Assembly (NCBI GenBank): GCA_023213395.1
Contig: CM041465.1
Span: 168,461,741-168,525,740 of the forward strand
Reading direction: 5' to 3'
Origin: Cycas panzhihuaensis
Taxonomy: Eukaryota; Cycadophyta
Length of the DNA stretch: 64,000 nucleotides
Part shown: positions 45,320 through 57,141 of the stretch, one piece after another
Numbering within the stretch: position 1 is the first letter of the stretch
How the letters are laid out: each line of letters starts with the position of its first letter
Notes under the pieces: generated by a model
What the model was told of the DNA's origin: nothing
The model's input: the letters and a program-made list of their open reading frames with translations, nothing else
Databases searched by the model: none
Translations under genes and position numbers: made by a program

Positions 45320-47884
45320 TCTTCTATATCTTGTGGATTTTATGTCTGCAATAAGTCATTGAACTGCACACTGATCTGGATTCTGGCTGCCACTCTGCCA
45401 TTTTTGCTCTCAAGATGGCTACGTTATTTATTGGAATAGCACTCACAATCAATTCCATTTTGAACATTTAGCTCTTCATAGAAGGCTCTCATCAAATCTG
45501 AATACTTTCCATCCGTTAGGAATTTCCTTAGCTCTTAAAAAGGAGTACAGTAGAATCAGAGTCAAATATAGCAAATCTGCATGCCCAGACCATTCTTGCA
45601 TTCTCATCAATACATACCACCCTCTTTGTGTTCCCATTCCAAGTTATTCCATCACCCTACCTTAGGATCTTACTCGTCCTACATATCATGGTTTCGCTCA
45701 ATGATATGACAAGTCCATCTAGACTGGCATTGTATGGAATAATCCTCACTTAAGCCGATGCATTTTCATCTTTGTTAAAATAGTTGAAGGAGTAAGAGAC
45801 TTCTCCATATTTGTAGCAGCTCTCATAACACACTGAAATGGAATTGATGCCATCAAGATGTTGGAAGAGTCGCCGCCTCCAACTCACCTATCACCACGCA
45901 AACTGGAGGATCGATTTCCATTATTCAGACATATAAAACATAGTGGGCATGGGTGCAAAACCATGAGGGATCCCGACCATTGATAGGGATGAGGTGGAGC
46001 TCTGAGTCTGTTGGAGGGATACCCTTCCCAACCCATCTTGAAGAAGAAGGCTATCTTAAAAAAGAAGAAGGCTATCTTAAACAAGAAGAAGGTTGTCTTG
46101 AAAATTCTAAAAATAATAGTCGAAGGGGAAAGCCAATGGTGTGCTCACTCTTGGATCTGATGTTACCATCCTCGCCTCCAAATCTGCAACGATAAGAAGT
46201 GCCCGGAGACCTAGTCGCGAGGACGTCCAATATTCCCATCGAATCATAGCTATTTGACCTATGAATGCATGTGCCATATATTACAGTCTCTTGGGGAATG
46301 TAATGAATCGTTGTCTCCAGAGATCCTTCGCAAGGCCAAATTCAACCAGGCTAATGTCCAAAGGCCTGCCAAAGCCGGTCATAGCCTGTAACACAAACAA
46401 AACTGGATCACTGAAGCCTCCGTTCAATACCTGCAAGGAGCACCTTCATTCTCTGTCTCCATCCTCACCTTGAAGACCTGCAATGGAAAATGGATCGTTG
46501 ATGCCACGCCATTACCATACCAAGTAGGTAGGGTTTCTACCTTACCCCCCCACCCCCCGCCCCTGTGGATTTCAATTTTTTTCTAATTTCCTTTTTATGT
46601 TTTAAAATCTAAAATCCGTTGGGTTCGGTCTGCCCATTTAGTTTTTCATCTTTTTTTTATTTAGATTTAATAAACCTTAAACACCCCCCCCCCCCCCCCC
46701 TTTATTACATTAATTTTAATACCCCCCTTAATCATATTAATAAACTATGATTAATTAAATAATTTTGATTAAGAATCCTCTCCAATTTAGATTATATTTA
46801 TTCAATAAAAATTTATAAATCTAAAACTCCCTTTAGTATACATTGATTTATAACTTAAAACCTTTTTTTTTAATTAACCTTTAGTACCTAAAATTAATAA
46901 CCTTGATTTATAACTTAACCCCCCACCACATTTATAATATTAATCTAAACACTCCCTTTATTAAGTTAATGTTTTAATACAATTTTTTTTTTATATATTG
47001 ATTATTATAATTAGACCTCCTTTACATTTTTTACAATTAACCCCCATATGAAATTTTCTATTTAAGTCATGTTTTAGGTCGCTTATTCTAGTATAGGTAT
47101 TGTATAAGTGCATACCTTCACATTCTACCCTAATCATGATTCAAGAAATTGCACAAATTCCCCCTCTTCCCCCCTAATATCTTAGCTTAATCTTTGTTAT
47201 ATATAAGGTATATATTACCTTTCAAACACTCATTCAAAAAGTAAGTATATATATATATATATATATTATTAACAAAGCCTAATTAACTTAGGCAAAACCA
47301 ATATTTTTTTCTTAGTTTTTTAGCCAAGATCAAAGTATAGTATCTATTTTTATCTAATACCTTTATATTTCTTCAAACATAAAACTTAATTAATAAAAAA
47401 CTATTAACCTTTTTTATTGCAAATCAGTTTTATATCTTAAAAATTAATGCAACATATAATCATTTCAAACTTAAACACCTAAGGGGGGTTGTTTATTTCT
47501 TAAATTAAAGGGGAACCTTTTTCAAAAAGGGACTGCTTAAGGGGATTGTTTAAGAGGTTGTTTGTTTTTCAATTCAAGGGAAACTATCTTCCTAAAGATA
47601 TGTGATTTTTTCTTTAAATGCAAGTAATGCATACTACAATGCTTTCTTGAATTATGCCTGTTAAAATCTTAATCTGATGATTAGTACTTTTATTTAGTGA
47701 TTATTTTTTTCACTCACCTTCATATTCTTCAATCTTTAATTAAACCTTATAACTCCCAATATGGCATTAATTCTAGGGACAACCACCTGCATTCTAATTC
47801 CAGTGTTAACCCGCTCAAACTATGCCGACTAGAGGAATCACATATCCCATCAGCTCAAACAGCAAAAGATATGGCGATATGTGA
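45320..47884 (+). other. long leader of copia E, possible captured segment plus G-poor tract
   Basis: 45363-46500 has higher GC than its surroundings and no retroelement motif. The minus strand has protein-like fragments (RIIPYNASLDGLVISLSETM; GDGITWNGNTKRVVCIDENA), and the plus strand has an open frame 45953-46195. I do not recognise a family. 46520-47200 is G-poor with C-runs, including C17 at 46684-46700. A (TA)n run is at 47245-47267. The remainder up to gag is AT-rich. Confidence 0.5.
46043..46105 (+). repeat. 21-bp tandem repeat, three units
   Basis: Units at 46043, 46064 and 46085 each begin GAAGAAGG. In the open frame 45953-46195 they encode EEGYLKK, EEGYLKQ and EEGCLEN. The whole number of codons per unit suggests expansion within a coding frame. 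Confidence 0.85.
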
Positions 47885-48720
47885 GAGGTGAATTTAAAAA
47901 ACCAAAAGAAGATGCTACAGAGAGTTATATGGTATATTTGATGAACTCAGATGCAGCCTTAGGCACCATATTAAACTCACTTTCACCAGAAATCAATTGA
48001 CAAATTTTTGAAACAAATGACTTAGCCACTGTCTGGAAAATTTTACAAGAAAAATATGATAAGGTTGATATACATCAAGTGGTTGTCCTAGAACAATAAT
48101 TGTATGACTTTACTTTTGATGATTTTTCTAATGTTGAGGATTTTTTAAGTAAAATTTAATTAATCAATAAAGATCTAGGAAACTGTATCAAATCCAAAAC
48201 TAAAGATGGTGATACTGAAAAAAAATCACGCATGCTAGAGATGATGATACACTCATATGTCTTACAGTAAATAAATTACCAAAATAATTTAATCTTTATA
48301 AAACTACCAGACAACAAGCTGGCGACCCTCCTATAATATTCAATTAGTTGACAAACCAACTGATGGAACATCAAACAATGTTAATTCAAATAGGTGCATT
48401 AAAAGATCATTCACAGGTTTTATTTTCCAAAACTAAGCCACAATTTAAAAATAAACAATAGACTAATTTTCATAGTAATCCAAAATTTTAAAAACCTCAT
48501 AGAGGTTCATAATCCAATTCTCAAAACAATATTAAATATTCTGGTCCAACTAAATACCAGAATATTTTTAATCAGTCATTTCATAATAGGAACAATGTAA
48601 CTCCTTCTCAGAACACTAGTTGTGCCTATTGTCATAAAAAATGCCACACTATTGATGTCTACAGAAGTAGAATAGATTTGGAAGCATGGAAAGCTTCTAA
48701 GGGATTACAAAATTGACCCC
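47885..48720 (+). pseudogene. gag: copia E Gag
   Basis: Fragments in one frame: EDATESYMVYLMNSDAALGT, ILNSLSPEI, ATVWKILQEKYDKVDIHQVV, LYDFTFDDFSNVEDFLSKI. The zinc knuckle at about 48618-48660 reads CAYCHKKCHTIDVY (C-x2-C-x4-H-x4-C with Gly to Cys and last Cys to Tyr), then R..DLEAWKAS. It forms the particle and binds RNA. The N-terminus is not clear. A handful of stops, mostly TAA/TAG. Confidence 0.75.
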
Positions 48721-48779
48721 AATCCCATCCTCAATTCCATCCCCAATCACGACCTCAAAATCGACAAACTCATAATCAT

Positions 48780-50110
48780 TCTTTAGCGGTAACAACTTCT
48801 ATATTTGTTGCCCATATAAATCAACCACCACAATGGATCCTTAACACTAGTGCATCCCATCACATGACTGAACACCAGAAAAATTTAACCACTTATCAAT
48901 CCAAATCAAACTCTAAAGAAGAGATTTCTTTTGGAAGTGGTACCTAACTTAAAGTCAAAGGATCAAGTGATGTTATCTTAAAAGATGGTTTAATAAAGGA
49001 TGTTTTCTATGTACCTGGTCTATTACCAAACCTACTATCTGTCTATCAAATCTGCCAGAAAGACCTTATCATCGAATTCTGGAAAAATATATTTATCATT
49101 AAGGAACCATTAAAAGAAATTAGACATATTGCCTTAGGACCTGTTGATCATAACACAAGTCTCTATAGTCTAATAAGTCTACAAAATAATAAAACAAAAT
49201 CTTTTAGTACCTTTATTGCTAAATCTGACTCAGTCAGCAAACTTTAGCATGCATGATTTGTCCATACAAGTTATGGCAAACTACAATATCTAAAAAAACA
49301 TGAAATGGTTCATGGTCTTCCATCCTTAAACACTGTTTATGGTGTTTGTAAAGCTTGTGTGATAGGTAAATAACACATGGACCCATTTCCACATAAAACT
49401 CAATTTAGAGCAATAGTTCCACTTGAACTTGTTCACTCTAACATATGTGGACCTTTTCATGTAATATCATACTTAATTTCTCGTTATTTTGTTACATTTA
49501 TAGATGATTATTTAAGAAAATATTAGATTTACATGCTTAAAACACGTAGTCAAGTATTTGACATTTTCGTTGAATACAAAACGTTAGTTGAAAATCAATC
49601 AAATTCAAAAATTAAAATTTTTCGATCTGATAATACAAAGAAATATTTAAGTGGCAAATTCACTTATTTCTGTAAATCGCATGGAATTAAATTCCAACAT
49701 TCCGTTGCATACACACCTCAACAAAATAGCGTTGTTAAATACAAAAACTACACTCTTGTTGAGATGACTCGTTGCATGTTACATGCAAAGAATCTAGATC
49801 TAAAATTATGGGCAGAAGCAATCAACTGCTCTAACTATTTATTAAATCGTTTACCTAGCAAAAGTCTACACAACGTTACTCCAGAACAAAAATGGTCTGG
49901 AAGAAAACCATCTATCAATCATTTATGAATCTTTGGCAGTATTACATGGGGACACATCCCTAAAGAAAAACGTAAAAAATTAGACCCAAAAAGTCAAAAG
50001 TACATCTTTATTAGATACAACGAAGAGAGGAAAGCTTATAGACTCTTAGATCCAGTCACGCATTAAATCTCTATTTTGCGTGACGTAATATTTCATGAAA
50101 AAGGATCTTC
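48780..50110 (+). pseudogene. pol: copia E protease and integrase
   Basis: Protease: QWILNTSASHHMTEHQKN at about 48832, where D-S-G is now N-T-S, so the catalytic Asp is lost. VFYVPGLLPNLLS follows. Pre-integrase: VCKACVIGK. Core: LELVHSNICGPF (Asp to Asn), FIDDY, then the open stretch 49533-49928 with KIFRSDNTKKYLS (second Asp), YTPQQNSVVKYKNYTL (the Glu of V-V-E is now Lys) and LLNRLPSKSL. The C-terminal part ends near VIFHEK (about 50100). Three catalytic acids changed, so it is inactive despite long open frames. Confidence 0.85.
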
Positions 50111-50489
50111 TTCAACATCTACTTATATAGAACTTCTCATTGAAAGTTTGTTAACCAACACTTAATTGGTTGACCCCTTTGATAAACAAGTTAATCTGGA
50201 AGTTATAGAATCCTTATCAACTCAAGTCCAAAATTGGATTCTATCTGAACCTATTGAAATAGATCATTCCCTTCATGCTAGTTCATCAAATCAACCTACA
50301 CCTTTAGAAGCAATTACTAACAAGCAACCTATTTGGGTAACAAAAATACTTACTAATGCTAGATCTGATGTAGGTAATCCTACAGATACCAGATGCATAC
50401 ATGCCAAAAAACTACATGCTAACTTTGCCTTAATGGTAAAAATAATGGACAATAATGATCTGAGAACATTTAAACAAGCTAACAACAAT

Positions 50490-51990
50490 CCTGTATGGCA
50501 AGATGCTATGTAAACTAAATTTGATACTTTAATTAAAAATTTAACTTGGTATCTTATTCCTCTTCCACCTGGAAAAAATGTAGTTGACTGTAAATGGGTC
50601 TATAGAACAAAATATAACTCAATAGGTGTAGTTAAAAAATATAAAGCTCGCCTTATTGCAAAAGGATTTTCACAAATAGATGGCATAGATTATAATGAAA
50701 TCTTTACTCCTGTTACAAAGATGAACACAATTAAAACAATTATTACTCTAACAGCCAAGTTTGGTTGGGAAATCCACCAAATGGATGTCAAGAGTGCTTT
50801 CTTGAATAGTGATCTTAAAGAAGAGATCTACATGTCTCAGCCACCTGGCTTTATTGAAAATCTTAATTTAGTTTACAAACTTAAAAAATCTATTTATGGT
50901 TTAAAACAAGCTCCTCGAGCTTGGTATACTAAAGTATATGACTATTTAATTCAAATTGGATACACTAGATGTATTAGTGATTCAAATCTTTATTTTAAAT
51001 GTGAAAATGGAAATCTTACTATTCTAATCCTCTATGTTGATGACATTATTATTATTCGATCATCAACTAATAATATTCATCATTTAAAATCTACTTTAAT
51101 AAATGAATTCAAAATGACTGATCTCGATATACTACATTACTTTCTTGGTTTATAAATTTATCAATATGACTCAAGAATCATAATATCATGACCTAAGTAT
51201 ATTCTAGACTTAATTTAGTGGTTTAATATGGAAAATGTTAAACCTGTATCTAATCGATTACAATCAGGAATCAAACTATCTACTAATTGTTCATCACCTT
51301 TATGTGACCCTACATCATATAGACAACTAATTGGTAGTCTTATTTATCTAACTCACACTCGCCCTGACATTTCCTATGCTGTTGCTTTATGTTTATATTA
51401 TATGCAACAACCACACGAATCTCATTGGAAAGAAGCTAAACATATCTTACGATATCTAAAGCATATTATTTTTTATGATTTAACTTATAATTTTTATAAT
51501 AAACCTCTAACTTTAACTGGATATACTGATTTAGATTAAGTAGGTGATATAAATGATCGAAAATCTACTTTAGGTTATGTATTTTTTATAGATTCCTCAC
51601 CTATTACTTGGTCTAGTAAGAAAATGTAAGTACTAGCTTTATCAATAACTGAAGCTAAATATCGTGCACTTGTTGAAGCCAACAAAGAAGCACTTTGGCT
51701 CAAATCTTTACTAAATGAAATTGGTCTGTCTCTAAACTCTTCCATTGAACTTAAAGTTGATAATCAAGGTGCAATTTCTATAGCTACAAATCTAGTTTAA
51801 TATTCTAGGACTAAACATATTGAATTACATCAACATTTTATTTGTAATTTAATTATTGATAATCTTGTTTCCTTGTCTTATTATCCAACAGATCTATAAA
51901 TTACTCACATACTTATGAAGTCTTTAACTTAAGTAAAGTTTCTAAATCTCTGAGATCTGTTACAGATAAAAGACGTCTCCATCAAAGGGG
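50490..51990 (+). pseudogene. pol: copia E reverse transcriptase and RNase H
   Basis: RT: WQDAM at about 50500, DCKWVYRTKYNS, YKARLIAKGFSQIDGIDYNE, then the open stretch 50721-51155 with WEIHQMDVKSAFLN (first Asp), [11 protein letters not shown] and ILYVDDIIIIRSS (Y-V-D-D at about 51037). 51228-51539: YRQLIGSLIYLTHTRPDISY. RNase H: DINDRKSTLGYVFF, TEAKYRALVEANKEALWL (Glu), LKVDNQGAISIA (Asp), SRTKHIELHQHF. The YVDD box and most catalytic residues are intact, the best preserved pol in the window. Confidence 0.88.
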
Positions 51991-52031
51991 GATTACTGTG
52001 ATGAAGATCTTCTTTCTACATTAAATGGGGA

Positions 52032-52479
52032 TGTTAGGAGTATTAATGTAACCTTTATACTCTTTTTAAAGTTTATATTTAAGTCACATGTCTAAATTTG
52101 TATTTAAGTTATTATAATGTTTAACTTTAGTGTTTATTATTTCATCTTATGTAGAAGGTGGTTGAAATACGGAATTGCATTTCAATGAACCTTTTTTTGT
52201 ATAAATTATGCTCCTAGATTCAAGGGGGTAGTTCCCAGAATCTAGGAGGGTTATCTAAATGGCTTTTACAAGGCTAGTTTGGTGGTTAGGTGGTTTGTGT
52301 AAATGGTCTCTGCTTCTCAAAGATTCTTAATAAAACTACAACTTTAGGAGGTGGTTTTTCTTCCCTAGAAGGGGTTTTCTACTTGTTAATCTGGTGTATA
52401 TGTGCAGTGTCATGTTGTTGTTTATATGTATTTATTATGAGATCCTATGATGATATTGTGCATATGCCCATCTTTCTAT
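52032..52479 (+). repeat. 3' LTR of copia E
   Basis: TGTTAGGAGTATTAATG to CATCTTTCTAT, partner of 44858-45306. It follows a purine run AATGGGGA (52024-52031). A second purine run AAAGGGGGA lies upstream near 51984. Confidence 0.9.
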
Positions 52480-52571
52480 AAATTTTTAAATTCAAACACT
52501 TATAAAGCTCATTTCATTTATAGTTTTAAAAAAAAAAAACTTTAGCAAAAATAGTCTCAAGCTTTGGTAAT

Positions 52572-53690
52572 ATGATTATTCCTAAATTCGATGGAAATAA
52601 CTTCTTGAATTGGAGTAAGAAGATGAGACCCATCCTCATAGCTAATAAGATATAGGAGATTATGAAATCATGGTATAATGAATTAGGTTTGAATGTAACA
52701 GATGCAAAAAAATCCACTTATAAATAAAATGTCAAGAAGGACAACGAGGCTCTCACACTCATATTTTGTATATTAGAAGACTATGTTTTCCCTCGTATTA
52801 GCGAATCCACCAAATTAAAAGAAGCATGGGACATACTTTAGTTGGTTTATGAAGGAGTTGCATCCTCTAAGCTCTAAAATCTTAGAAGCAAATTTGAGAA
52901 CTTGTATATGAGGCCCATAAAATCGGTAATCGAGTTTATGACCAAGGTGCTTGATATAGCCAACCAGACGAGGTCTCTTAGGGATACTTTAACAGAATAA
53001 AGGGGGTTAAATAAATCTTAAGATGTGTTGGTGCTGTTAGAAGATTTAAAATAGTTTCCACAAGCATAGGTGTGCCAAAGGACCTAAATAAATTAAAGGT
53101 AGAACAACTAAGTGCTATGCTTATGTTAGTCAAAGAATAGTAGAATGCTAATGAATCGCTTGAGCATGCCTTCATTACTAAGGCTAGAATTCAATCAAGT
53201 TCTCAATCAAAAACTTCAAGATCTAGGGAATCACCTCCAAAGAGAAGGGATAGGAACCCTAGAAGGGATGTTATATAAGACCATCTTAAGTACTAAACCC
53301 CACATTAAAGGAGGTAAGGAGGACATAAATAAAATGAGAACCCTCTTAGGTACCCAAACCAAAGAAAATAATTTGAAGGACATACATGTTGTCCAATTTG
53401 TCAAGGCAATGCTTAATCATCAAGGTCAAATTAGGATTATTATGATAACAGATAAAGTGAAAATCCTCTCCCACATTCTGAGGAAAATGGGAGACCTTCC
53501 AATGTTGATAGATCTCATCCATGAAGCAGAAGTTTGAGCTATGAAAGGAGAGATTCTTTATATTATTCCTATTTCCATAGAAGTAGCCATTCAAAAGATA
53601 AGTGATTTTCTAAACATGGACCACCCACCAAAGGAAGTGCTCATAATACAATAGAATTAAGGAACAATAATAAGTTATTTTTATCTATCT
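52572..53690 (+). pseudogene. gag: copia F Gag
   Basis: The ATG at 52572 opens MIIPKFDGNNFLNWSKKMRP, the canonical copia Gag start (F-D-G-x-N-F-x-x-W), then ILIANKI and a stop. DNEALTLIFCILEDYVFPRI, STKLKEAWDIL and NLRSKFENLYMRPIKSVIEF follow. A decayed knuckle YSYFHRSSHSKDK lies near 53570. The stops are single TAG/TAA changes. It is preceded by the A-rich end of the leader (copia E inserted 90 bp upstream). Confidence 0.82.
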
Positions 53691-53699
53691 TCACTTCCA

Positions 53700-54990
53700 A
53701 GGAAGAAGAGGATAATAGATGGTATATTGAATTAAGTTATTTAACCCATACGACCCATAAGGAATACCTATTTCAAACATTGGATAAAAGCAAGAAGGGA
53801 TCCATAATATTTGGAGATGATACCTTCCACAAATCAGTTGGTAGAGGTAATATAATCATCATGACGAATATAGAAGAATATAGACGTCTTGATGATGTCT
53901 TGTATGTCCTAGCTTTAAAGAAAATTTATTATCTGTAGGGTAGATGATGGGATAAGACTACAAAGTTATATTTGATAATGGTGAGTGTGTAATCAAAGAT
54001 AAAAGGAGAAACAAAGTTGTATTAACAAGAGGGAAGATAACCAAGGATTGATTATTCAAACTCATTCTTACTCCTTTAGATACCTATGCCCTAAGAACTA
54101 CAGCTAAATTAGATAGTGAATTATGGCATAGGAGATTTGGACATCTTAATTACAATAGTTTGACCCTTTTGAAGTGAATGGATGTGGTAAATGGATTACC
54201 ACATATTAAAGTGAACAAAAACCTATGTGAAGGATGTCTTCTTGGTAAATACCATAGGGAAAGCTTTCTAGACTTCAGTCATCGAGCATCGGGTCCACTT
54301 GAACTGGTATATATAGATATCTCTAGTCTAATGAATATTCCCTCATTAGCATGTGCTCTATACTTCATCACATTCATAGATGATTTTACAAGGAAGACAT
54401 GAGTATTCTTTCTCAAATATAAATTAGACACCTTTCAACACATTGTTTACTTCAAAACCTTTATGGAGCGACAAAGTGGATACAAGTTACTATCCTTAAG
54501 ATCAGATAATAGGGGAGAATTTATCTCCAATACATTCAAGGATTATTTTATTCACCATGGCATTAAAAGACATCTCACCAATCCCTACACCCCATAGCAA
54601 AATGGTGTAGTAGAGAGGAAAAATCATACAATAGTTGAAATGGCTAGGTGTATGTTAAAAGACAAGAATTTGGGACATGAATTTTGGGTTGAAGTAGTAC
54701 ATATAGCTATATATTTACGTAATAGGTGCTCCACTAAATCCCTTATGTGGAAAACTCCTAAAGAATCTTGGACTGGATACAAACCAAGTATACATCATCT
54801 TAGAGTCTTCGGATACCTATCTTATGCTCACATTCCTGATCAACAAATATCCAAGTTGGGTGATCATGGTATTAAATGTATATTTCTTGGTTATAGTGAA
54901 ACATATAAGTCATACAAGGTTTGTGACCCCAAATAAAAAAGGGTCATGTTAAGCAAAGATGTTAAATTCCAAGAAGATGCTTATTATCAA
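53700..54990 (+). pseudogene. pol: copia F protease and integrase
   Basis: The protease region at about 53718 (DNRWYIELSYLTHTTHKE, then IIFGDDTFHKSVGRGNIII) has lost its D-S-G. The pre-integrase zinc domain near 54130-54250 has RFGHLNYNSLTLL and LCEGCLLGKYHRESF. Core: LELVYIDISS (first Asp), FITFIDDFTRK, SLRSDNRGEF (second Asp, about 54500), QNGVVERKNHTIVEMARC with Glu kept (about 54610), then open stretch 54640-54936 with GYKPSIHHLRVFGYLSYAHI. Integrase catalytic acids are all present, but frames are broken. Confidence 0.84.
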
Positions 54991-55269
54991 GACATTTAAA
55001 AAATGAATAAGGTGCAATCAAGTTTGATACATCATCCAAATCCAAATATGTACCTCCTATGTTTAACTCTAGAAGAGTCATCAATGAAGCTAGTGGGGAG
55101 GGAACTTCCTTTTAACTTCCACCACAAAATCTACCAAAATGGGTTCATTGGAATCATGACTTAGGCAACATATTGGACAATAATCATAGATCCACACACT
55201 CACATAGGGTTAATTTTGCCCTCATGGGTAAAGTATTGGAAACCAATGAGCCTTAAACTTTTGATGAGG

Positions 55270-56789
55270 CCAATAAACATGCATGTTGGTGAAAGGTAAT
55301 GGAAGATGAGTACAACTCTATTGTTAAAAATAACACTTGGGAGTTAGTCAATCTACCTCCAAAGAAAAAGGCTATTGTCACCAAATGGATCTACAAAACC
55401 AAGTTTCATTTAGATGGCTTTATTGACAAATATAAGGCTAGATTGGTTGCTAAGGGTTATGCCAAAAAAGAAGGCATTGAATATACTAAAACTTTTGTCT
55501 CTGTTGCTTGGATAGAAATGGTTAGAATGATGATGAGCTTTGGAGCCCAAATTGGTTGAAACGTTTACCAAATGGATATTAAAAGTGCCTTCCTCAATGG
55601 CTAAATTGAAGAGGATATTTATGTTGCTCAACCCCTCAATTTTAAAGTCAAGGGGGCAGAAAACAAAGTGTATAAACTAAAAAAGGAACTCTATGGATTA
55701 AAACAAGCACCCAGGGCTTGGTATTCCCATATAGATAAATACTTCTAAGATTAAGGGTTTGAAATATCTCAAGCAAATCCTAATCTGTACATTCAAATCA
55801 AGGGAGATTTAATACTAATAGTAGGACTTTATGTGGATGACCTTGTGTATATTAGAAATGACTCCTACTTGTTGTAACAATTCAAAAATGCTATGTGTAA
55901 AGAATTTGAGATGATAGATTTGGGGCTAATGCATTACTTCCTAGGCTTGGAAGTATGGTAAGACAAGAAGGGCATTTTCATTTCCTAATGGAAATATACC
56001 TTGGATTTATTACAAAAATTCATGATGACCAATTGTAAACCATTGGAAACTCCAGCAAAAATTGGAATCAAGCTCTCTAATTCAAATGACTCTACATTAG
56101 TTGACCCTACACTTTACAGACAACTTATTGGCAATTTGATATATTTGACATCCACTCAACCTGATATAACACACTCAGTTAGTGTTGTGTCTAGGTTTAT
56201 GTAATATCTAAAGACCACCCATTAACAAATAGCAAAGAGAATTCTCCATTATCTCAAAGAAACTCCAGAATATGTGTTATGCTATAAAGCTTCTCAAAAA
56301 TTTTAGTTGACTGGTTGTACAGACTCATATTGGGTAGGAGATATTGATGACAGGAAATCAATAATCGGTTATATGTTTAGTATGGGATCAACAGCTATAG
56401 CATGGAGTGCAAAGAAAAATAACATAGTTTCCTTATCTACAACTAAGGCAGAGTACAAAGGAGTAATTGCAGGTGCATGTAAATCAGTTTGGTTGAGAAG
56501 ACTACTATAAGATTTTCAGCTAAAATAGAAAGGTCCCACCAGAATTTAGTGTGACAATCAGAGTACTATTCATATGGTAAAAAATCCAGTTTCCCATGGT
56601 AGAAGAAAACACATCAATACTCAACATCACTTCATTTGAGAACTAGTACAAGCAGAAGAAATTGAATTGGCATATTGTAGCACTAAAGACCAAACAACGA
56701 ATATATTCACAAAGGCATTGGGCAAAGTTAAATTCTAGAAATTCAAAGACAACTTAAGAGTTATTCACATTGGGTATTATGGAGGAGAA
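55270..56789 (+). pseudogene. pol: copia F reverse transcriptase and RNase H
   Basis: RT: VMEDEYNSIVKNNTWELVNL, IVTKWIYKTKFHLDGFIDKY, then VYQMDIKSAFLNG (first Asp) near 55570, [11 protein letters not shown] near 55690 and LYVDDLVYIRN (D-D) near 55830. 56001-56204: YRQLIGNLIYLTSTQPDITH. RNase H 56307-56510: DIDDRKSIIGYMFSMGSTAI, TKAEYKGVIAGACKSVWLRR, then CDNQSTIHMV and IFTKALGKVKF. The region ends in the purine tract GGAGGAGAA at 56781-56789 before the 3' LTR. Confidence 0.86.
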
Positions 56790-57141
56790 TACTAGGATAC
56801 TACCAATGTTCATTTATAGATGTACACCTAAGCCCCTCAAAGCCACCTTTGGGGTTCCCTAGGGTACCTTGGGCCACATAACAACTGTCAGGAGCCACCC
56901 ATATCCCAAAGCACTTCTATTAAGGTACATGCTCATTTATTTATTTTATTTTTTAATACTAATTTGAAATCATATGCAAGTCAGTTTGAGGAGCTTGCCG
57001 CCTCTCCAAACTCATCTATAAAAGGGGTATGAATACCTCCCTGGTGTTTTTTAACACTGCCCTCTATTCATCAGAAATTTTATACTAAAGAGTAATAATG
57101 CACTCGCCAATGTGAAGTGCCACTCTGCACCTCATCCTTCA
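56790..57141 (+). repeat. 3' LTR of copia F
   Basis: 352 bp, partner of 36039-36392; it starts TACTAGGATACTACC (TG drifted to TA) and ends CATCCTTCA. It carries TATAAAAGGGG near 57016, the likely TATA box. Confidence 0.88.

Larger units (their letters stand above)
44858..52479 (+). mobile_element. Ty1/copia retrotransposon E, complete, nested in F
   Basis: 7.6 kb, LTRs 44858-45306 and 52032-52479, flanked by the exact 5-bp duplication AAATT (44853-44857 and 52480-52484). gag, protease, integrase, RT and RNase H are in copia order. The LTRs differ by roughly 7% by eye and frames keep long open stretches, so it is younger than F and D. An unusual 2.5 kb leader separates the primer-binding site from gag. 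Confidence 0.9.
36039..57141 (+). mobile_element. Ty1/copia retrotransposon F, host of two nested insertions
   Basis: The LTRs at 36039-36392 and 56790-57141 are near copies. The flanks AGGGC (36034-36038) and AGAGC (57142-57146) are a one-mismatch 5-bp target-site duplication. Its own sequence is 36039-38427, 43605-44857 and 52480-57141, about 8.3 kb. Copia D and copia E fill the gaps. Confidence 0.85.

Noticed and set aside
46043-46105. CRISPR-like array
   Set aside because: Three adjacent 21-bp units without spacers; it is a small coding minisatellite.
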